A DNA stretch of 64,000 nucleotides from Turneriella parva DSM 21527 (GTDB lineage: Bacteria > Spirochaetota > Leptospiria > Turneriellales > Turneriellaceae). The translations under genes were made by a program, and so were the position numbers. The notes beneath the pieces were generated by a model. That model saw nothing but the letters and a program-made list of their open reading frames with translations. It had not been told where the DNA came from and did no database searches. The DNA lies in the NCBI RefSeq assembly GCF_000266885.1, contig NC_018020.1:1364001-1428000 (forward strand), read 5' to 3'. Below are positions 42,562 to 50,689 of this stretch, in pieces (position 1 is the first letter of the stretch; each line of letters begins with the position of its first letter).

Positions 42562-43332
42562 TTATTCTCCCTTTGGAACTTCTATTTTAGTCTGTTGTTT
42601 GTGAGGTGCAGCTTCGGCCTTCACAGGGGCAGTCGCACCGTTTGTTTCACGTGAAACATTCACTGCTTTCTGATTGGTTTCATAGGCCTGCGCAGCCTGT
42701 GCAGCACTCGGTTCGGCGACAGGTGGTTGAACTACTGTCTTCGCGGCGGAGGTTAATGCCGACGCCGCTTCACTTGTTTCACGTGAAACATTTTGCTGGT
42801 TCTGGCCTTGCTGCCCTCTCCACACCTGTGGTGATGGGCTGGGGGTGGGATTCGGCACCGGAGTCACCTCGGTTACCGAAGTAATATCATCGAGTTTAGT
42901 AAAGCGGCCATTCACTTTCAGCAGAACATCGCCGTTCGGTTGGTAGAGGGCTGTGGTGACGATGCCCTGTACCGGCTTCTCAGTCACAAAATCTTTGCCT
43001 TCAACCATTTTGCCGATCAGCTGGTTAGCCTGTGTGCCGCGCAGCTTGTTCATCGAGTTGGCGACGTTGTTCATTTGCTCGAGTGAAGAAAATTGCGCCA
43101 TCTGCGAGATGAATTCACGGTCGTTCATCGGGTTAGTGGGGTCTTGCTTCGATAATTGCGTAACGAGCAGCTTTAAGAAGCTGTTTTTGTCCAGGGCGTC
43201 ATAACCGCTCTTGCGCACCGGCAGGGGTGCACCCTTGCGGTCTACGGGCATCTTGCGCTGGTTGCGCAACAGCTCTGTCAGCTGTGGCGCATCACCAGAT
43301 GCCTGATTTGGGTTGAGTGAAACCTCAGGCAT
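42562..43332 (-). CDS. flgD: Flagellar hook assembly protein FlgD (contains two parS sites)
   Basis: A 256-residue scaffold for hook polymerisation. The conserved FlgD part is [53 protein letters not shown] (about residues 42-95). GKDFVTE and [19 protein letters not shown] follow. The C-terminal region from about 165 on is low-complexity, rich in Gln, Ala, Val and Pro, and contains NVSRET twice, encoded by the 16-bp palindromes at 42643-42658 and 42775-42790. It overlaps fliK by 8 bases. Confidence 0.9.
   Translation of the reverse strand: MPEVSLNPNQASGDAPQLTELLRNQRKMPVDRKGAPLPVRKSGYDALDKNSFLKLLVTQLSKQDPTNPMNDREFISQMAQFSSLEQMNNVANSMNKLRGTQANQLIGKMVEGKDFVTEKPVQGIVTTALYQPNGDVLLKVNGRFTKLDDITSVTEVTPVPNPTPSPSPQVWRGQQGQNQQNVSRETSEAASALTSAAKTVVQPPVAEPSAAQAAQAYETNQKAVNVSRETNGATAPVKAEAAPHKQQTKIEVPKGE
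42643..42658. other. parS centromere site 1 (within flgD)
   Basis: TGTTTCACGTGAAACA matches the bacterial parS consensus TGTTNCACGTGAAACA exactly. ParB would bind here to load condensin and segregate the chromosome. The site lies in the unconserved tail of flgD and is read as NVSRET. Confidence 0.9.
42775..42790. other. parS centromere site 2 (within flgD)
   Basis: TGTTTCACGTGAAACA, identical to site 1 and to the parS consensus, lies 117 bases from the preceding site and is read in the same frame as NVSRET. Confidence 0.9.
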
Positions 43333-44809
43333 ACAGTGCGTTACCTTTTTGTTGCGGCACGTCTACGGCCTCATAGAGCACAGACGCTGTGCGGGTTACA
43401 AGATTCTGCAACAGCTCTGCGTTATCTGTGGCGCTGTCAGAGGTTTGAGCGTTCTGGCTCTCGCTGCGCACCTCGATACTTACCTTGCTGAGGTCTGTTG
43501 CCTCTTCACCCTGATTATTTTCGCGGTTCTGCAGAAAGTTCTGCATCTCGTTCTTCACGTCTTCGCTTTCAACGACAATCTTGCCGCGCATTTCACCGTC
43601 GACGAGCTTCAGATCAATTTCCATGCGGCCGAGCTCACGGGGAAAAAGTTTAACGGAAAACCTTGCGTTGTCGGCGTCGGTAACGAGAACCTGGGCTCGC
43701 GTCATGACCTCGTTGAACTGGCGTACGAGTTCAGGGCGCATTAGAGGATTTTCCACTGCTGCGCGAATTGTTTCGGCATTGTGGGCGTTTGCTGCCGCGT
43801 CGGCGAGACCGGCCTGGCCTGTGGATGGAACAGGGCTTTGCTGGCGGGTTGTAGTGATGTCATGGTTCGACGGGCTCACCATGACATTTTGGTCTCTGAT
43901 GTCCCCATCTGACATCCCCCCCGCATGCGGGGGGGAAAGAGGGGGGGAGGTTTCACGTGAAACATTGCGTGTTGTCTGGTTACGCGCACCGCGTTGGTTG
44001 TTTTTTGCATCCGCTTCGCTTTCGCTGCGGCTGTTATTATGGCCGGCTTTGTTGGCCATGGGGCTTGCTGTCTGGCTGTGTGAATCACGAGCTGACTCGG
44101 CGCGAAAGGTTGAAGCGCCGTCGCTGCGCGGGGTCTTTTCGTTGAGCTTCTCGGCAAACTTGCTCAAGAAGCCGATGCCAATCTTTTCGCTGAGGCGCTT
44201 GAGGCCGTCGTTCTGCACCAGAATAGCGTCGGGAGCCTTTTGTAAAATGTTGAGCGTAGTCGTCACAGTTTGTGCGCGTACCGCCTGCAGACGCGCTGCG
44301 GCTGAGAGTGTGCCGCCCGTCTGCTGCGCGAGTTCGGCAGGTTGTGCCTTCTCTGCCGCTTTCGCAGTCGTTGTGCGCGCAGTCAATGTTGCAAGGCCCA
44401 GTGCCTGCAGCATGTCATGCGATGATTTCTTCGTTTGGGCTGTGGTTGTGGCGCTGGCTTCAGCGGCAGGTTGTTTGGCCTTCGCTTCGCCTTCGCTGGT
44501 TTCGGCTTTCGCAGCTTCATGGCCCGCTTTGGGAGTATTGATCGCGTCGCCCTTGATTTCGTTTACAGCACCATTATTGCCGGCCGGGGCGGGAGATTCG
44601 GCCTTAGGCGCATGCTGTTGGTACGACTCTCCGGTTTCTTTGGTGCGCAGCGGCTGTTGCTCGATTTTGGCCGGCTGAACAGCAGCAACGACCATGGCCT
44701 GAAAGTCAGGGCGTGCTTCGCGTTCGTCGCTGTTGGCGCCGCGTGGCCTCGGCTGCGCTATCTCGCGCGCCTGTGCCTTGTTGTCGGGTACGGAATTCAG
44801 AGAAAGCAT
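43325..44809 (-). CDS. fliK: Flagellar hook-length control protein FliK (contains one parS-like site)
   Basis: A 494-residue protein, mostly low-complexity and rich in Ala, Glu, Lys and Thr, as in FliK. The C-terminal domain RPELVRQFNEVMTRAQVLVTDADNARFSVKLFPRELGRMEIDLKLVDGEMRGKIVVES matches the conserved FliK C-terminus (L-x-P-x-x-L-G-x-v-x-v). FliK measures hook length and switches export to filament proteins. Residues about 270-335 are encoded by three foreign-looking repeats in a row: a GC palindrome (43916-43935), a hairpin repeat (43859-43885) and a parS-like site (43949-43964). It overlaps flgD by 8 bases. Confidence 0.88.
   Translation of the reverse strand: MLSLNSVPDNKAQAREIAQPRPRGANSDEREARPDFQAMVVAAVQPAKIEQQPLRTKETGESYQQHAPKAESPAPAGNNGAVNEIKGDAINTPKAGHEAAKAETSEGEAKAKQPAAEASATTTAQTKKSSHDMLQALGLATLTARTTTAKAAEKAQPAELAQQTGGTLSAAARLQAVRAQTVTTTLNILQKAPDAILVQNDGLKRLSEKIGIGFLSKFAEKLNEKTPRSDGASTFRAESARDSHSQTASPMANKAGHNNSRSESEADAKNNQRGARNQTTRNVSRETSPPLSPPHAGGMSDGDIRDQNVMVSPSNHDITTTRQQSPVPSTGQAGLADAAANAHNAETIRAAVENPLMRPELVRQFNEVMTRAQVLVTDADNARFSVKLFPRELGRMEIDLKLVDGEMRGKIVVESEDVKNEMQNFLQNRENNQGEEATDLSKVSIEVRSESQNAQTSDSATDNAELLQNLVTRTASVLYEAVDVPQQKGNALYA
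43859..43885. repeat. Dispersed hairpin repeat, copy 5 (within fliK)
   Basis: GTCATGG and CCATGAC flank the core TTCGACGGGCTCA. It is read in frame as VMVSPSNHD in the low-complexity part of FliK. The stem differs from copies 1, 2 and 4 but is complementary. Confidence 0.75.
43916..43935. repeat. 20-bp GC palindrome within fliK
   Basis: Seven C, then GCATGC, then seven G form a perfect palindrome in the FliK low-complexity region, next to the parS-like site. It is read in frame as Pro-Pro-His-Ala-Gly-Gly. Confidence 0.7.
43949..43964. other. parS-like site 3 (within fliK)
   Basis: GGTTTCACGTGAAACA differs from the parS consensus only at the first base. It is read as NVSRET and lies about 1.2 kb from site 2. 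Confidence 0.8.
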
Positions 44810-44982
44810 CTGTACTCTGATATATCGGGAACAAACAGAAATGCTGAAGCGGATTTTCGGGCCCGCGCGGGTTTAAACTTAAATTTTTGCTCAAGGAGTT
44901 GGCTAATGTGCAAATAATGCGTGTTTCAGAAAGTGACATAAACCGGCGGTGAATCCACACTGTTTTCCACAAATGTGGACAA
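44810..44982 (-). promoter_or_regulatory. Upstream region of the hook operon with DnaA-box-like repeat
   Basis: A 173-base gap upstream of fliK. At 44963-44980 it holds TTTTCCACA (a DnaA-box match) and TGTGGAC in inverted order, i.e. TCCACAAATGTGGA. A clear promoter hexamer pair was not found. Confidence 0.35.
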
Positions 44983-45933
44983 CTAAAGGGGAAACAGGTT
45001 CGCAATATCTGATGGTAGCGGAGCGGTGAGCTGCCAATGGCTGCCGGTGAAGGGGTGCTTCAGCACCATCTGTGCACAGTGAAGCGCTGAGCGGTCGATG
45101 CGCAGTCTCTGCCAGTCTGCGGGCGTCATCTCGTCGTCGACGAAGCGAAAGTACAGATTTGCATCCACACCATAGAGTTTGTCGCCAACAACCGGGTACC
45201 CCAATGAGTGAACCGTTGCCCTGATCTGGTGCATGCGGCCGGTATATAGCTTCGCCCTGACCAGCGACATACCTGGTGCCTGGCGAAAGGGCTCAAATAC
45301 GGTGCGCGACGTCTGTACTTCAGTTGCTTCTGCGGCGGGGTGTTCATAAGAGAAGAATCGCTGCCGGGGCAGCAAAGAGCCGGGTAGGCGATAGAGAAAG
45401 CCCGTCGCGTCTATCGTCTCTGCCCAGGTGCCCTCGACTGCTACCAGGTACTGTTTATCGATCTCGCCCGATCGCAGGGTTTTTTGAAAGACGGCAGCGG
45501 CCTTTCGGTTCTTTGCCATAATGAGCACACCGCTTGTCTCGCGGTCGAGCCGATGTAACGGGTGCGGAGTTTCGAGTATACCGCGTTTCACGAGCAGCGC
45601 CGTGAGCGTCTGCTCCTTGTAAATTCCCGATGGGTGTACGGGTAAACCCGGCGGCTTGTTCACCACGAGAAAATTTTCGTCTTCGGCGATGGTGGCAATC
45701 TCTGCGTTGACTTCGGGCTCGTCGCGCAGCGGGTAGCGAAACGCCACCGCTTCGCCCGACTGCAGGCGGCGTGAACCCCGCGCCGGTAGGCCAGAGACTG
45801 TGACATTCTGCTCATCAATACGGTTCTGCCACTGCGTGCGCGAAAACTGGCTGTATTTTTCAGCCAGATAAGCGTCGAGGCGCTTACCGTGATCCGATTC
45901 GTGTACAACGATCTCGCGCGTTTCTATGCGCAT
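44983..45933 (-). CDS. RluA-family pseudouridine synthase
   Basis: A 316-residue RNA-modifying enzyme. An S4-like N-terminus (RLDAYLAEKYSQFSRTQWQNRI) precedes the catalytic domain with VVNKPPGLPVHPSG, the active-site motif HRLDRETSGVLIMAK (catalytic Asp) and GRMHQIRATVHSLGYPVVGDKLYG. The RNA target cannot be predicted; family members modify 23S rRNA and tRNA. The ATG at 45931-45933 was chosen because it starts the S4 segment; the frame up to 46146 is non-coding. It is divergent from the SH3 lipoprotein. Confidence 0.94.
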   Translation of the reverse strand: MRIETREIVVHESDHGKRLDAYLAEKYSQFSRTQWQNRIDEQNVTVSGLPARGSRRLQSGEAVAFRYPLRDEPEVNAEIATIAEDENFLVVNKPPGLPVHPSGIYKEQTLTALLVKRGILETPHPLHRLDRETSGVLIMAKNRKAAAVFQKTLRSGEIDKQYLVAVEGTWAETIDATGFLYRLPGSLLPRQRFFSYEHPAAEATEVQTSRTVFEPFRQAPGMSLVRAKLYTGRMHQIRATVHSLGYPVVGDKLYGVDANLYFRFVDDEMTPADWQRLRIDRSALHCAQMVLKHPFTGSHWQLTAPLPSDIANLFPL

Positions 45934-45991
45934 GGTGAGGCTCTGAATTTCAAATGAGTTGACCCACCTGCTCGATAATAAACCCGACGTT

Positions 45992-46711
45992 ATGCGAAAA
46001 GCAAATTGGTTGGTATTTATTTGCGCTCCGCTGCTCGCGGCGTCGGCCTGCAAAAAGGGCGGTGCAGCTGGTGACGCCGGTGATGCGATACCCGCAACCT
46101 CGATCGTGACTTCGCCCGATCTAAAGATGCGCATTGCCCCCAACACGACAGCCGTTGAAATTGCAAAGTTGTCGCGCGGCGAAGTGGTGAAAATCGTTCA
46201 GCGCAGCGCCGACAGCGTTCAGGTTGGTAAGCTCAACGCGCATTGGTATAAAGTGACCAATAGCGCAGGGTTAACCGGATGGGTCTATGGCGCGCACCTC
46301 GCTGTCGAATCCAATGACGGCGACGCAAAAGGCGCCATAGAACAGGCGGAGAAAAAGCTGAAAACCGCGCTGCTCGGCCGCTGGGATGCCGCCAAAATCA
46401 CAGGCGCGCTCACCGCTTATTTCGTCACACTCACGCCCGACGGCCAGATCGAGTTTGGCAATAACCGCAAAGGGCTGCAGTACGGCAAATACGAGATTAC
46501 CTTTGTTGATGGCGCCGCGATCGTCAATGTGACGGATATCCAGAAGCCACTCATGACTGATCTGAAGGCAAAAATGGTCGGTGAAACTCTGGTCTTCACC
46601 ACGACTCTGAATGGTGGCGAATACAAGCTGAACCTTTCAGAAAAAGACCCTGAACTTTTTCGCGATCAGGAGAAAAAGAAGGCAGCCGGCGCTTCGCCGA
46701 CAACGCCCTGA
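45992..46711 (+). CDS. SH3-domain lipoprotein
   Basis: A 239-residue protein whose ATG at 45992 opens a lipoprotein signal (MRKANWLVFICAPLLAASAC, Cys20). An SH3-like domain follows (LKMRIAPNTTAVEIAKLSRGEVVKIVQRSADSVQVGKLNAHWYKVTNSAGLTGWVYGAHLAV), of the type that binds peptidoglycan or other ligands in the envelope. The C-terminal 100 residues form a beta-rich domain resembling lipocalin-like stretches (DGQIEFGNNRKGLQYGKYEI). It stands between two pseudouridine synthase genes. Confidence 0.82.
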   Translation: MRKANWLVFICAPLLAASACKKGGAAGDAGDAIPATSIVTSPDLKMRIAPNTTAVEIAKLSRGEVVKIVQRSADSVQVGKLNAHWYKVTNSAGLTGWVYGAHLAVESNDGDAKGAIEQAEKKLKTALLGRWDAAKITGALTAYFVTLTPDGQIEFGNNRKGLQYGKYEITFVDGAAIVNVTDIQKPLMTDLKAKMVGETLVFTTTLNGGEYKLNLSEKDPELFRDQEKKKAAGASPTTP

Positions 46712-46748
46712 TGATTCACATCACCCAGTGTCTTCGTGGGCGTGATGC

Positions 46749-47504
46749 ATGAAGCCCGATGCTGACGTGGGCGGAGACTCTTCAGGGAAGATACGCATTG
46801 GCAAACTGCTGGCGAGGGCGGGGCTCGTTTCACGGCGCGGGGCTGCAGAATTTCTTGTGGCTCATGATGTGCGCATTGACGGCAATCGTGTTCACGATCT
46901 GAATTTCTATGTCGACGAACAAACGCTGGGGACGCACCTACTTTCCGTAGACGGTAAGCCGGTTACCCTTCAGGCAGCCGCAGAAGTCTTATTGTTCCAC
47001 AAGCCGCGCGGGCTTGTCTGTTCGCACAAACACCAAAAAGAGCGGGGCAAAGAGCTGCGCACGATCTTTGATGCCTTACCGCGCGAGTACGCAGCCTGGT
47101 TCTTTGCCGGTCGGCTCGATGTGAACTCAGAGGGGCTAATGGTGCTCTCAAACGACGGTGACCATATCTATGCGCTCAGCCACCCGTCGCAGCGCGTACT
47201 GAAAAAATACCGCGTGCAGACAACGAGGCCGTTATCCCCGGCTGAAATGAGTCGCTGCTTAAAGGGCATCATCGACAAGGGCGAAAAACTCAAATTCGAA
47301 AAAATGACCCCCGGCACCGTACCGGCCGAATACGAGGTCTGGCTGCGTGAAGGCAAGAACAGGGAGATCAGGCGGCTCATTGAAAGGCTGGGTGTGTTTA
47401 TACGCAAACTCGTCAGGCTCGAACTGGGCCCGTATCAGCTCGGCACAATGGCACCCGGTGCCTACCAACTCGTGGCAAAGATAGATCCTCATGCATCTGC
47501 TTAA
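46749..47504 (+). CDS. RsuA/RluB-family pseudouridine synthase
   Basis: A 251-residue enzyme with an N-terminal S4 domain (IRIGKLLARAGLVSRRGAAEFLVAHDVRIDG) and the small pseudouridine synthase catalytic core: LLFHKPRGLVCSHK, the active-site motif GRLDVNSEGLMVLSNDG with the catalytic Asp, and the terminal EGKNREIRRLIERLGVFIRKLVRLELGPYQLG. It modifies rRNA, probably 23S or 16S. It lies 38 bases after the SH3 lipoprotein. Confidence 0.95.
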   Translation: MKPDADVGGDSSGKIRIGKLLARAGLVSRRGAAEFLVAHDVRIDGNRVHDLNFYVDEQTLGTHLLSVDGKPVTLQAAAEVLLFHKPRGLVCSHKHQKERGKELRTIFDALPREYAAWFFAGRLDVNSEGLMVLSNDGDHIYALSHPSQRVLKKYRVQTTRPLSPAEMSRCLKGIIDKGEKLKFEKMTPGTVPAEYEVWLREGKNREIRRLIERLGVFIRKLVRLELGPYQLGTMAPGAYQLVAKIDPHASA

Positions 47505-47515
47505 CCGTTTCTAAC

Positions 47516-47549
47516 TTGACGCACAGCGTTCGAACGCTCACGCTATGCC
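47516..47549 (+). promoter_or_regulatory. Palindrome upstream of pdhB
   Basis: A -35-like TTGACG (47516-47521) is followed by the perfect 14-bp palindrome AGCGTTCGAACGCT (47525-47538), ending 11 bases before the start codon. This is a candidate operator; a clear -10 was not found. Confidence 0.35.
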
Positions 47550-48539
47550 ATGGCCGACGTAACCGTAAGGGAGGCATTGAACCAGGCGCTCGCCGAAGAA
47601 CTCGAGCGCGACCCGAATGTATTCTTGATCGGTGAAGAGGTTGGCCACTACAATGGCGCCTACAAGGTTTCACAGGGTTTGCTTGCAAAGTTCGGCGATG
47701 GCCGTGTCATTGATACTCCCATAGCCGAAGCCGGTTTTGCCGGGCTCGCAATTGGCGCGGCGATGGCGGGCCTGCGGCCAATCGTCGAATTTATGACCTG
47801 GAATTTTTCATTGGTCGCAATCGATCAGGTTCTCAATAATGCGGCGAAAATGCACCTGATGTCGGGCGGGCAATTCAACATGCCGATCGTCTTTCGCGCA
47901 CCTCAGGGAGCGGGCGGTAGTCTGAGCGCGCAGCATTCGTCGACTATCGAGAATTTTTATACGTATACACCCGGGCTGATTGTCGTATCACCTTCGACGC
48001 CGGGAGACATGCGCGGTATGCTCAAGACCGCGGTGCGTAGCGATAACCCGGTCATCTTTCTCGAGCACGAAAAAATTTATGCAATTAAAGGTGAGCTCGA
48101 TGAACCGGAAAATGCCGACTACTTGGTGCCATTCGGTAAAGCGCGGGTGGTTCGTGAGCATGCAGATGCGCAGCTGACGATCATTTGTTGGTCGCTCACC
48201 GTGCATTTAGTGAGCGATGCCGCAAAGCAGCTCAGCGAGCAGGGTATCGAAGTCGACGTAATGGACTTACGCAGCCTTAAGCCCTTCGATTCAGAAGCGG
48301 TGATGGCAGCCGTGGCGAAGACGCACCGTGTGCTGATCGTGCAAGAGGCGACTCCAGTTGCCTCATATGGCACCTGGCTGGCGCACCAGATTCAGGAGCT
48401 TGCCTTCGACGAGCTCGATGCGCCGGTCAAGGTGTTGTCTTCTGATGATGTGCCTATGCCGTATACGTTTGGTCTTGAGCCTCAGGTCTTGCCTAATGTG
48501 GATAGGATTATTGCGGCCGCAAAAGAAGTCGTTCGCTAA
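47550..48539 (+). CDS. pdhB: Pyruvate dehydrogenase E1 component beta subunit
   Basis: A 329-residue transketolase-like subunit: VREALNQALAEELERDPNVFLIGEEVGHYNGAYKVSQGLLAKFGDGRVIDTPIAEAGFAGLAIGAAM at the start, then SAQHSSTIENFYTYTPGLIVVSPSTPGDMRGMLKTA and VMDLRSLKPFDSEAV. It forms the thiamine diphosphate site with the alpha subunit and feeds acetyl-CoA to the citric acid cycle. The pdhA gene is not adjacent, which is unusual. It could also serve a branched-chain 2-oxoacid dehydrogenase, but the Glu of VIDTPIAE fits PDH. Confidence 0.93.
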   Translation: MADVTVREALNQALAEELERDPNVFLIGEEVGHYNGAYKVSQGLLAKFGDGRVIDTPIAEAGFAGLAIGAAMAGLRPIVEFMTWNFSLVAIDQVLNNAAKMHLMSGGQFNMPIVFRAPQGAGGSLSAQHSSTIENFYTYTPGLIVVSPSTPGDMRGMLKTAVRSDNPVIFLEHEKIYAIKGELDEPENADYLVPFGKARVVREHADAQLTIICWSLTVHLVSDAAKQLSEQGIEVDVMDLRSLKPFDSEAVMAAVAKTHRVLIVQEATPVASYGTWLAHQIQELAFDELDAPVKVLSSDDVPMPYTFGLEPQVLPNVDRIIAAAKEVVR

Positions 48540-48544
48540 GTTTG

Positions 48545-48560
48545 CTTAGTTAAGGAAAAG
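48545..48560. promoter_or_regulatory. Motif CTTAGTTAAGGAAAAG, copy A
   Basis: Its reverse complement contains TTTTCCTTAACTAAG, shared with the site at 50591-50608 and related to the palindrome at 49179-49194. It lies between the convergent ends of pdhB and def. Confidence 0.4.
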
Positions 48561-48564
48561 TTTC

Positions 48565-49119
48565 TCAAGCCGTTTTCTTGCGGTTTCTGTACTTGGGTTC
48601 AGCAGGGTGTTCTATGGATTTTCCCTGCTTAATCAAAGCAACGTCGCCTGCCAGCATCTTATGGATCGCTGGCTCGAGTTGGTCTACAAAGACCTTACCG
48701 TCCAGATGATCCATCTCGTGTAAGAATGCCCGGGCCAGCAACATTTCACCTTCGACAGTCTTTTCATTGCCACTGAGGTCTTGGTAACCAATCTTTACCC
48801 AGCGCGGCCGTTTCAGTTCAGCGGAAAGCCCTGGTACAGAGAGACATCCCTCTTCGCCGTCTTGCATCTCATCTGAGGCTTCAATAACCCGCGGATTGAT
48901 AAAGGCACCTTTAATGAAGCCCTTTTCCACGAGGTCGATTACCAGCACGCGTTTGAGTATACCGATTTGAACGGCGGCGAGCCCAACGCCGCCCTCGGAC
49001 GCCATGGAATCGAACATGTCGCGAACCAGGTCGCGCAGGTCGCGGTCGAATTTCTTCACGGGTTCAGAGACCTTATAAAGGCGCTCATCTTGAATTGTGA
49101 GTACAGGTTTTACTGCCAC
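48565..49119 (-). CDS. def: Peptide deformylase
   Basis: A 184-residue metalloenzyme that removes the formyl group from new proteins. All three motifs are intact: GVGLAAVQIG (motif I), EEGCLSVPG with the metal Cys (motif II), and HEMDHLDGKVF with the HExDH metal ligands (motif III). Start and length are normal. It is the first gene on the minus strand after the sucD terminator, with a symmetrical motif (49179-49194) 60 bases upstream. Confidence 0.97.
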   Translation of the reverse strand: MAVKPVLTIQDERLYKVSEPVKKFDRDLRDLVRDMFDSMASEGGVGLAAVQIGILKRVLVIDLVEKGFIKGAFINPRVIEASDEMQDGEEGCLSVPGLSAELKRPRWVKIGYQDLSGNEKTVEGEMLLARAFLHEMDHLDGKVFVDQLEPAIHKMLAGDVALIKQGKSIEHPAEPKYRNRKKTA

Positions 49120-49178
49120 GGTCAGAACTTAAACTGAAAGTAAAGACAGGGCGAAAATAAGTAATAAACCGGGAAAAA

Positions 49179-49194
49179 TTCCCTAATTAGGGAA
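49179..49194. promoter_or_regulatory. Palindromic motif TTCCCTAATTAGGGAA, copy B
   Basis: A perfect 16-bp palindrome 60 bases upstream of def. Together with TTCCTTAACTAAGGAA (50593-50608), upstream of rpsU, it defines TTCCYTAAYTARGGAA. A shared repressor or a short terminator stem is possible. Confidence 0.45.
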
Positions 49195-49198
49195 AAGT

Positions 49199-49226
49199 AA
49201 AAAAAAAAGGGCCGGAAACCCGGCCC
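49199..49226 (-). terminator. Intrinsic terminator of sucD
   Basis: On the minus strand GGGCCGG and CCGGCCC form a 7-bp stem with a 4-base loop followed by ten T. It lies about 25 bases after the sucD stop codon. This is the clearest factor-independent terminator in the window. Confidence 0.92.
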
Positions 49227-49251
49227 CTTGCGAAACAGATTCAAGCCGTGC

Positions 49252-50133
49252 TTATTTGCCCAAAGCGCGTTTCATGGTTGCGCCAATCTCGGCTGGCGAC
49301 TCGCACACGTGTATGCCCGCATCTTTCATCGCCTTCATCTTCGTCTGCGCAGTGCCAGCCGACCCCGAAATGATCGCACCTGCATGGCCCATACGGCGGC
49401 CAGGAGGGGCGGTTTGACCCGCGATAAAGCCGACGACTGGCTTCTTAACATGCTGCTTAATGTATTCCGCAGCCTCTTCTTCGGCACTGCCGCCGATTTC
49501 ACCGATCATGACAATGCCTTCAGTACCTGGGTCATCCGCAAGCAGCTTCACGGCTTTAAGGTGTGGCAGACCGATGATCGGATCGCCCCCGATACCAATA
49601 CAAGTGCTCTGGCCGAGGCCTACCTGGCTCAACTGGTGTACGGATTCGTATGTGAGTGTGCCTGAGCGCGATACCACGCCAATCGTACCCGGTTTGTGGA
49701 TAAAGCCGGGCATAATGCCCATTTTGCCGACGCCGGGAGTAATTACGCCGGGGCAATTTGGCCCCACGACGACCGTCTTGCTGTTGCGGATGAAATCCAC
49801 AATGCGAGACATATCACGCACGGGAATGCCTTCTGTGATACAGATCACGAGATCAAGACCGGCGGTGATGCCTTCAAGTATCGCATCGGCCGCGAAGGGT
49901 GGTGGTACGAAGATAACTGCGGCGTTCGCCTGCTCTTTCTCGACCGCTTCTTTGACACTATTGAAAATCGGCAGACCGTGTTCAGACTTCTGCCCGCCTT
50001 TGCCTGGGGTAACTCCGCCAACGACCTTTGCCTTCGTGTTGTATTCGAGCATTTGGCCGGTGTGAAACGAGCCCTCTTTGCCGGTAATGCCCTGCACGAT
50101 GATGCGGGTCTTTTCTGTAATAAGAACTGCCAT
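49252..50133 (-). CDS. sucD: Succinyl-CoA synthetase alpha subunit
   Basis: A 293-residue subunit with the CoA-binding N-terminus ([39 protein letters not shown]) and the phosphorylated active-site His in [47 protein letters not shown] is also typical. The ATG at 50131-50133 is preferred to a TTG five codons upstream. It is not next to sucC (18675-19838); def is on the same strand downstream. Confidence 0.97.
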   Translation of the reverse strand: MAVLITEKTRIIVQGITGKEGSFHTGQMLEYNTKAKVVGGVTPGKGGQKSEHGLPIFNSVKEAVEKEQANAAVIFVPPPFAADAILEGITAGLDLVICITEGIPVRDMSRIVDFIRNSKTVVVGPNCPGVITPGVGKMGIMPGFIHKPGTIGVVSRSGTLTYESVHQLSQVGLGQSTCIGIGGDPIIGLPHLKAVKLLADDPGTEGIVMIGEIGGSAEEEAAEYIKQHVKKPVVGFIAGQTAPPGRRMGHAGAIISGSAGTAQTKMKAMKDAGIHVCESPAEIGATMKRALGK

Positions 50134-50689
50134 AGAGTTTGAGTTCAAACGGAAAAGAGGGCGTCAAGGAGTAAGAGGTGGTGGCGTGGCGAAGAATTCG
50201 AGGGATTCGGATATCTGCATGCGCTGGGCCGACCATTGGATGGCGCTGAAAGCGTACTTAAGCACCGGTGTGCAGTTGATTATACGTTGCCATATCCCAA
50301 TACACGCTCAGAACCTCGCATTGGATTCCCTTTGCTGCGTACCTGCGAAAGCGATCTCTTCTGGGCCGAGCTCTATGGTATCGGTTCAGCAACCTTGGGA
50401 GCCGTTCTACGAACCTGGTGCGGGTGGCAAACCAGCGCCTTCGTGCCCCGGTTGGCAAGGATATGCTTGTCTTTTTCCGCGAGAGAGTCGTGTTTTTAGA
50501 ATTAGGCATATACATTATAAATACCAAGGAATGCAGTTTTTTTCTCAATCGTTCATGAAAAAATGAGGAGACATAATTCACACCGATCCATTTTCCTTAA
50601 CTAAGGAAATCCTCCTCTGAGCTGACCTAAAAACTGCAAATCATTGACGCCTTGTCTCAAACCACTACTCTTACCGGTCAGGAGGCTTA
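50134..50689. other. Region without a recognised gene upstream of sucD and rpsU
   Basis: About 555 bases. Several frames of 80-160 codons are open but none has a recognisable motif or fitting ribosome site. The part nearest rpsU holds the palindromic motif (50593-50608), and a TTGACG (50644-50649) with TACTCT (50666-50671) may be its promoter. The middle is gene-like in composition and could be a decayed gene, but nothing was identified. Confidence 0.4.
50593..50608. promoter_or_regulatory. Palindromic motif TTCCTTAACTAAGGAA, copy C
   Basis: An 8+8 inverted repeat, except for the AC centre, 82 bases upstream of rpsU. Related to the motifs at 48545-48560 and 49179-49194. Confidence 0.45.

Noticed and set aside
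22093-47532. TTGACG-N3-AGCGTTCG upstream of both the 56-residue gene and pdhB
   Set aside because: 18 of 21 matching positions can arise by chance in a window of this size, and only the pdhB copy is palindromic.
8195-50577. ATGAGGAGACATAAT shared by 8195-8209 (minus) and 50563-50577 (plus)
   Set aside because: A single 15-base match is expected by chance several times in 64 kb counting both strands, and the flanks do not match.
50258-50581. A 107-codon minus-strand frame and overlapping plus-strand frames in the gap before rpsU
   Set aside because: Arg-rich composition, no motifs, no ribosome site and strong overlap with each other.
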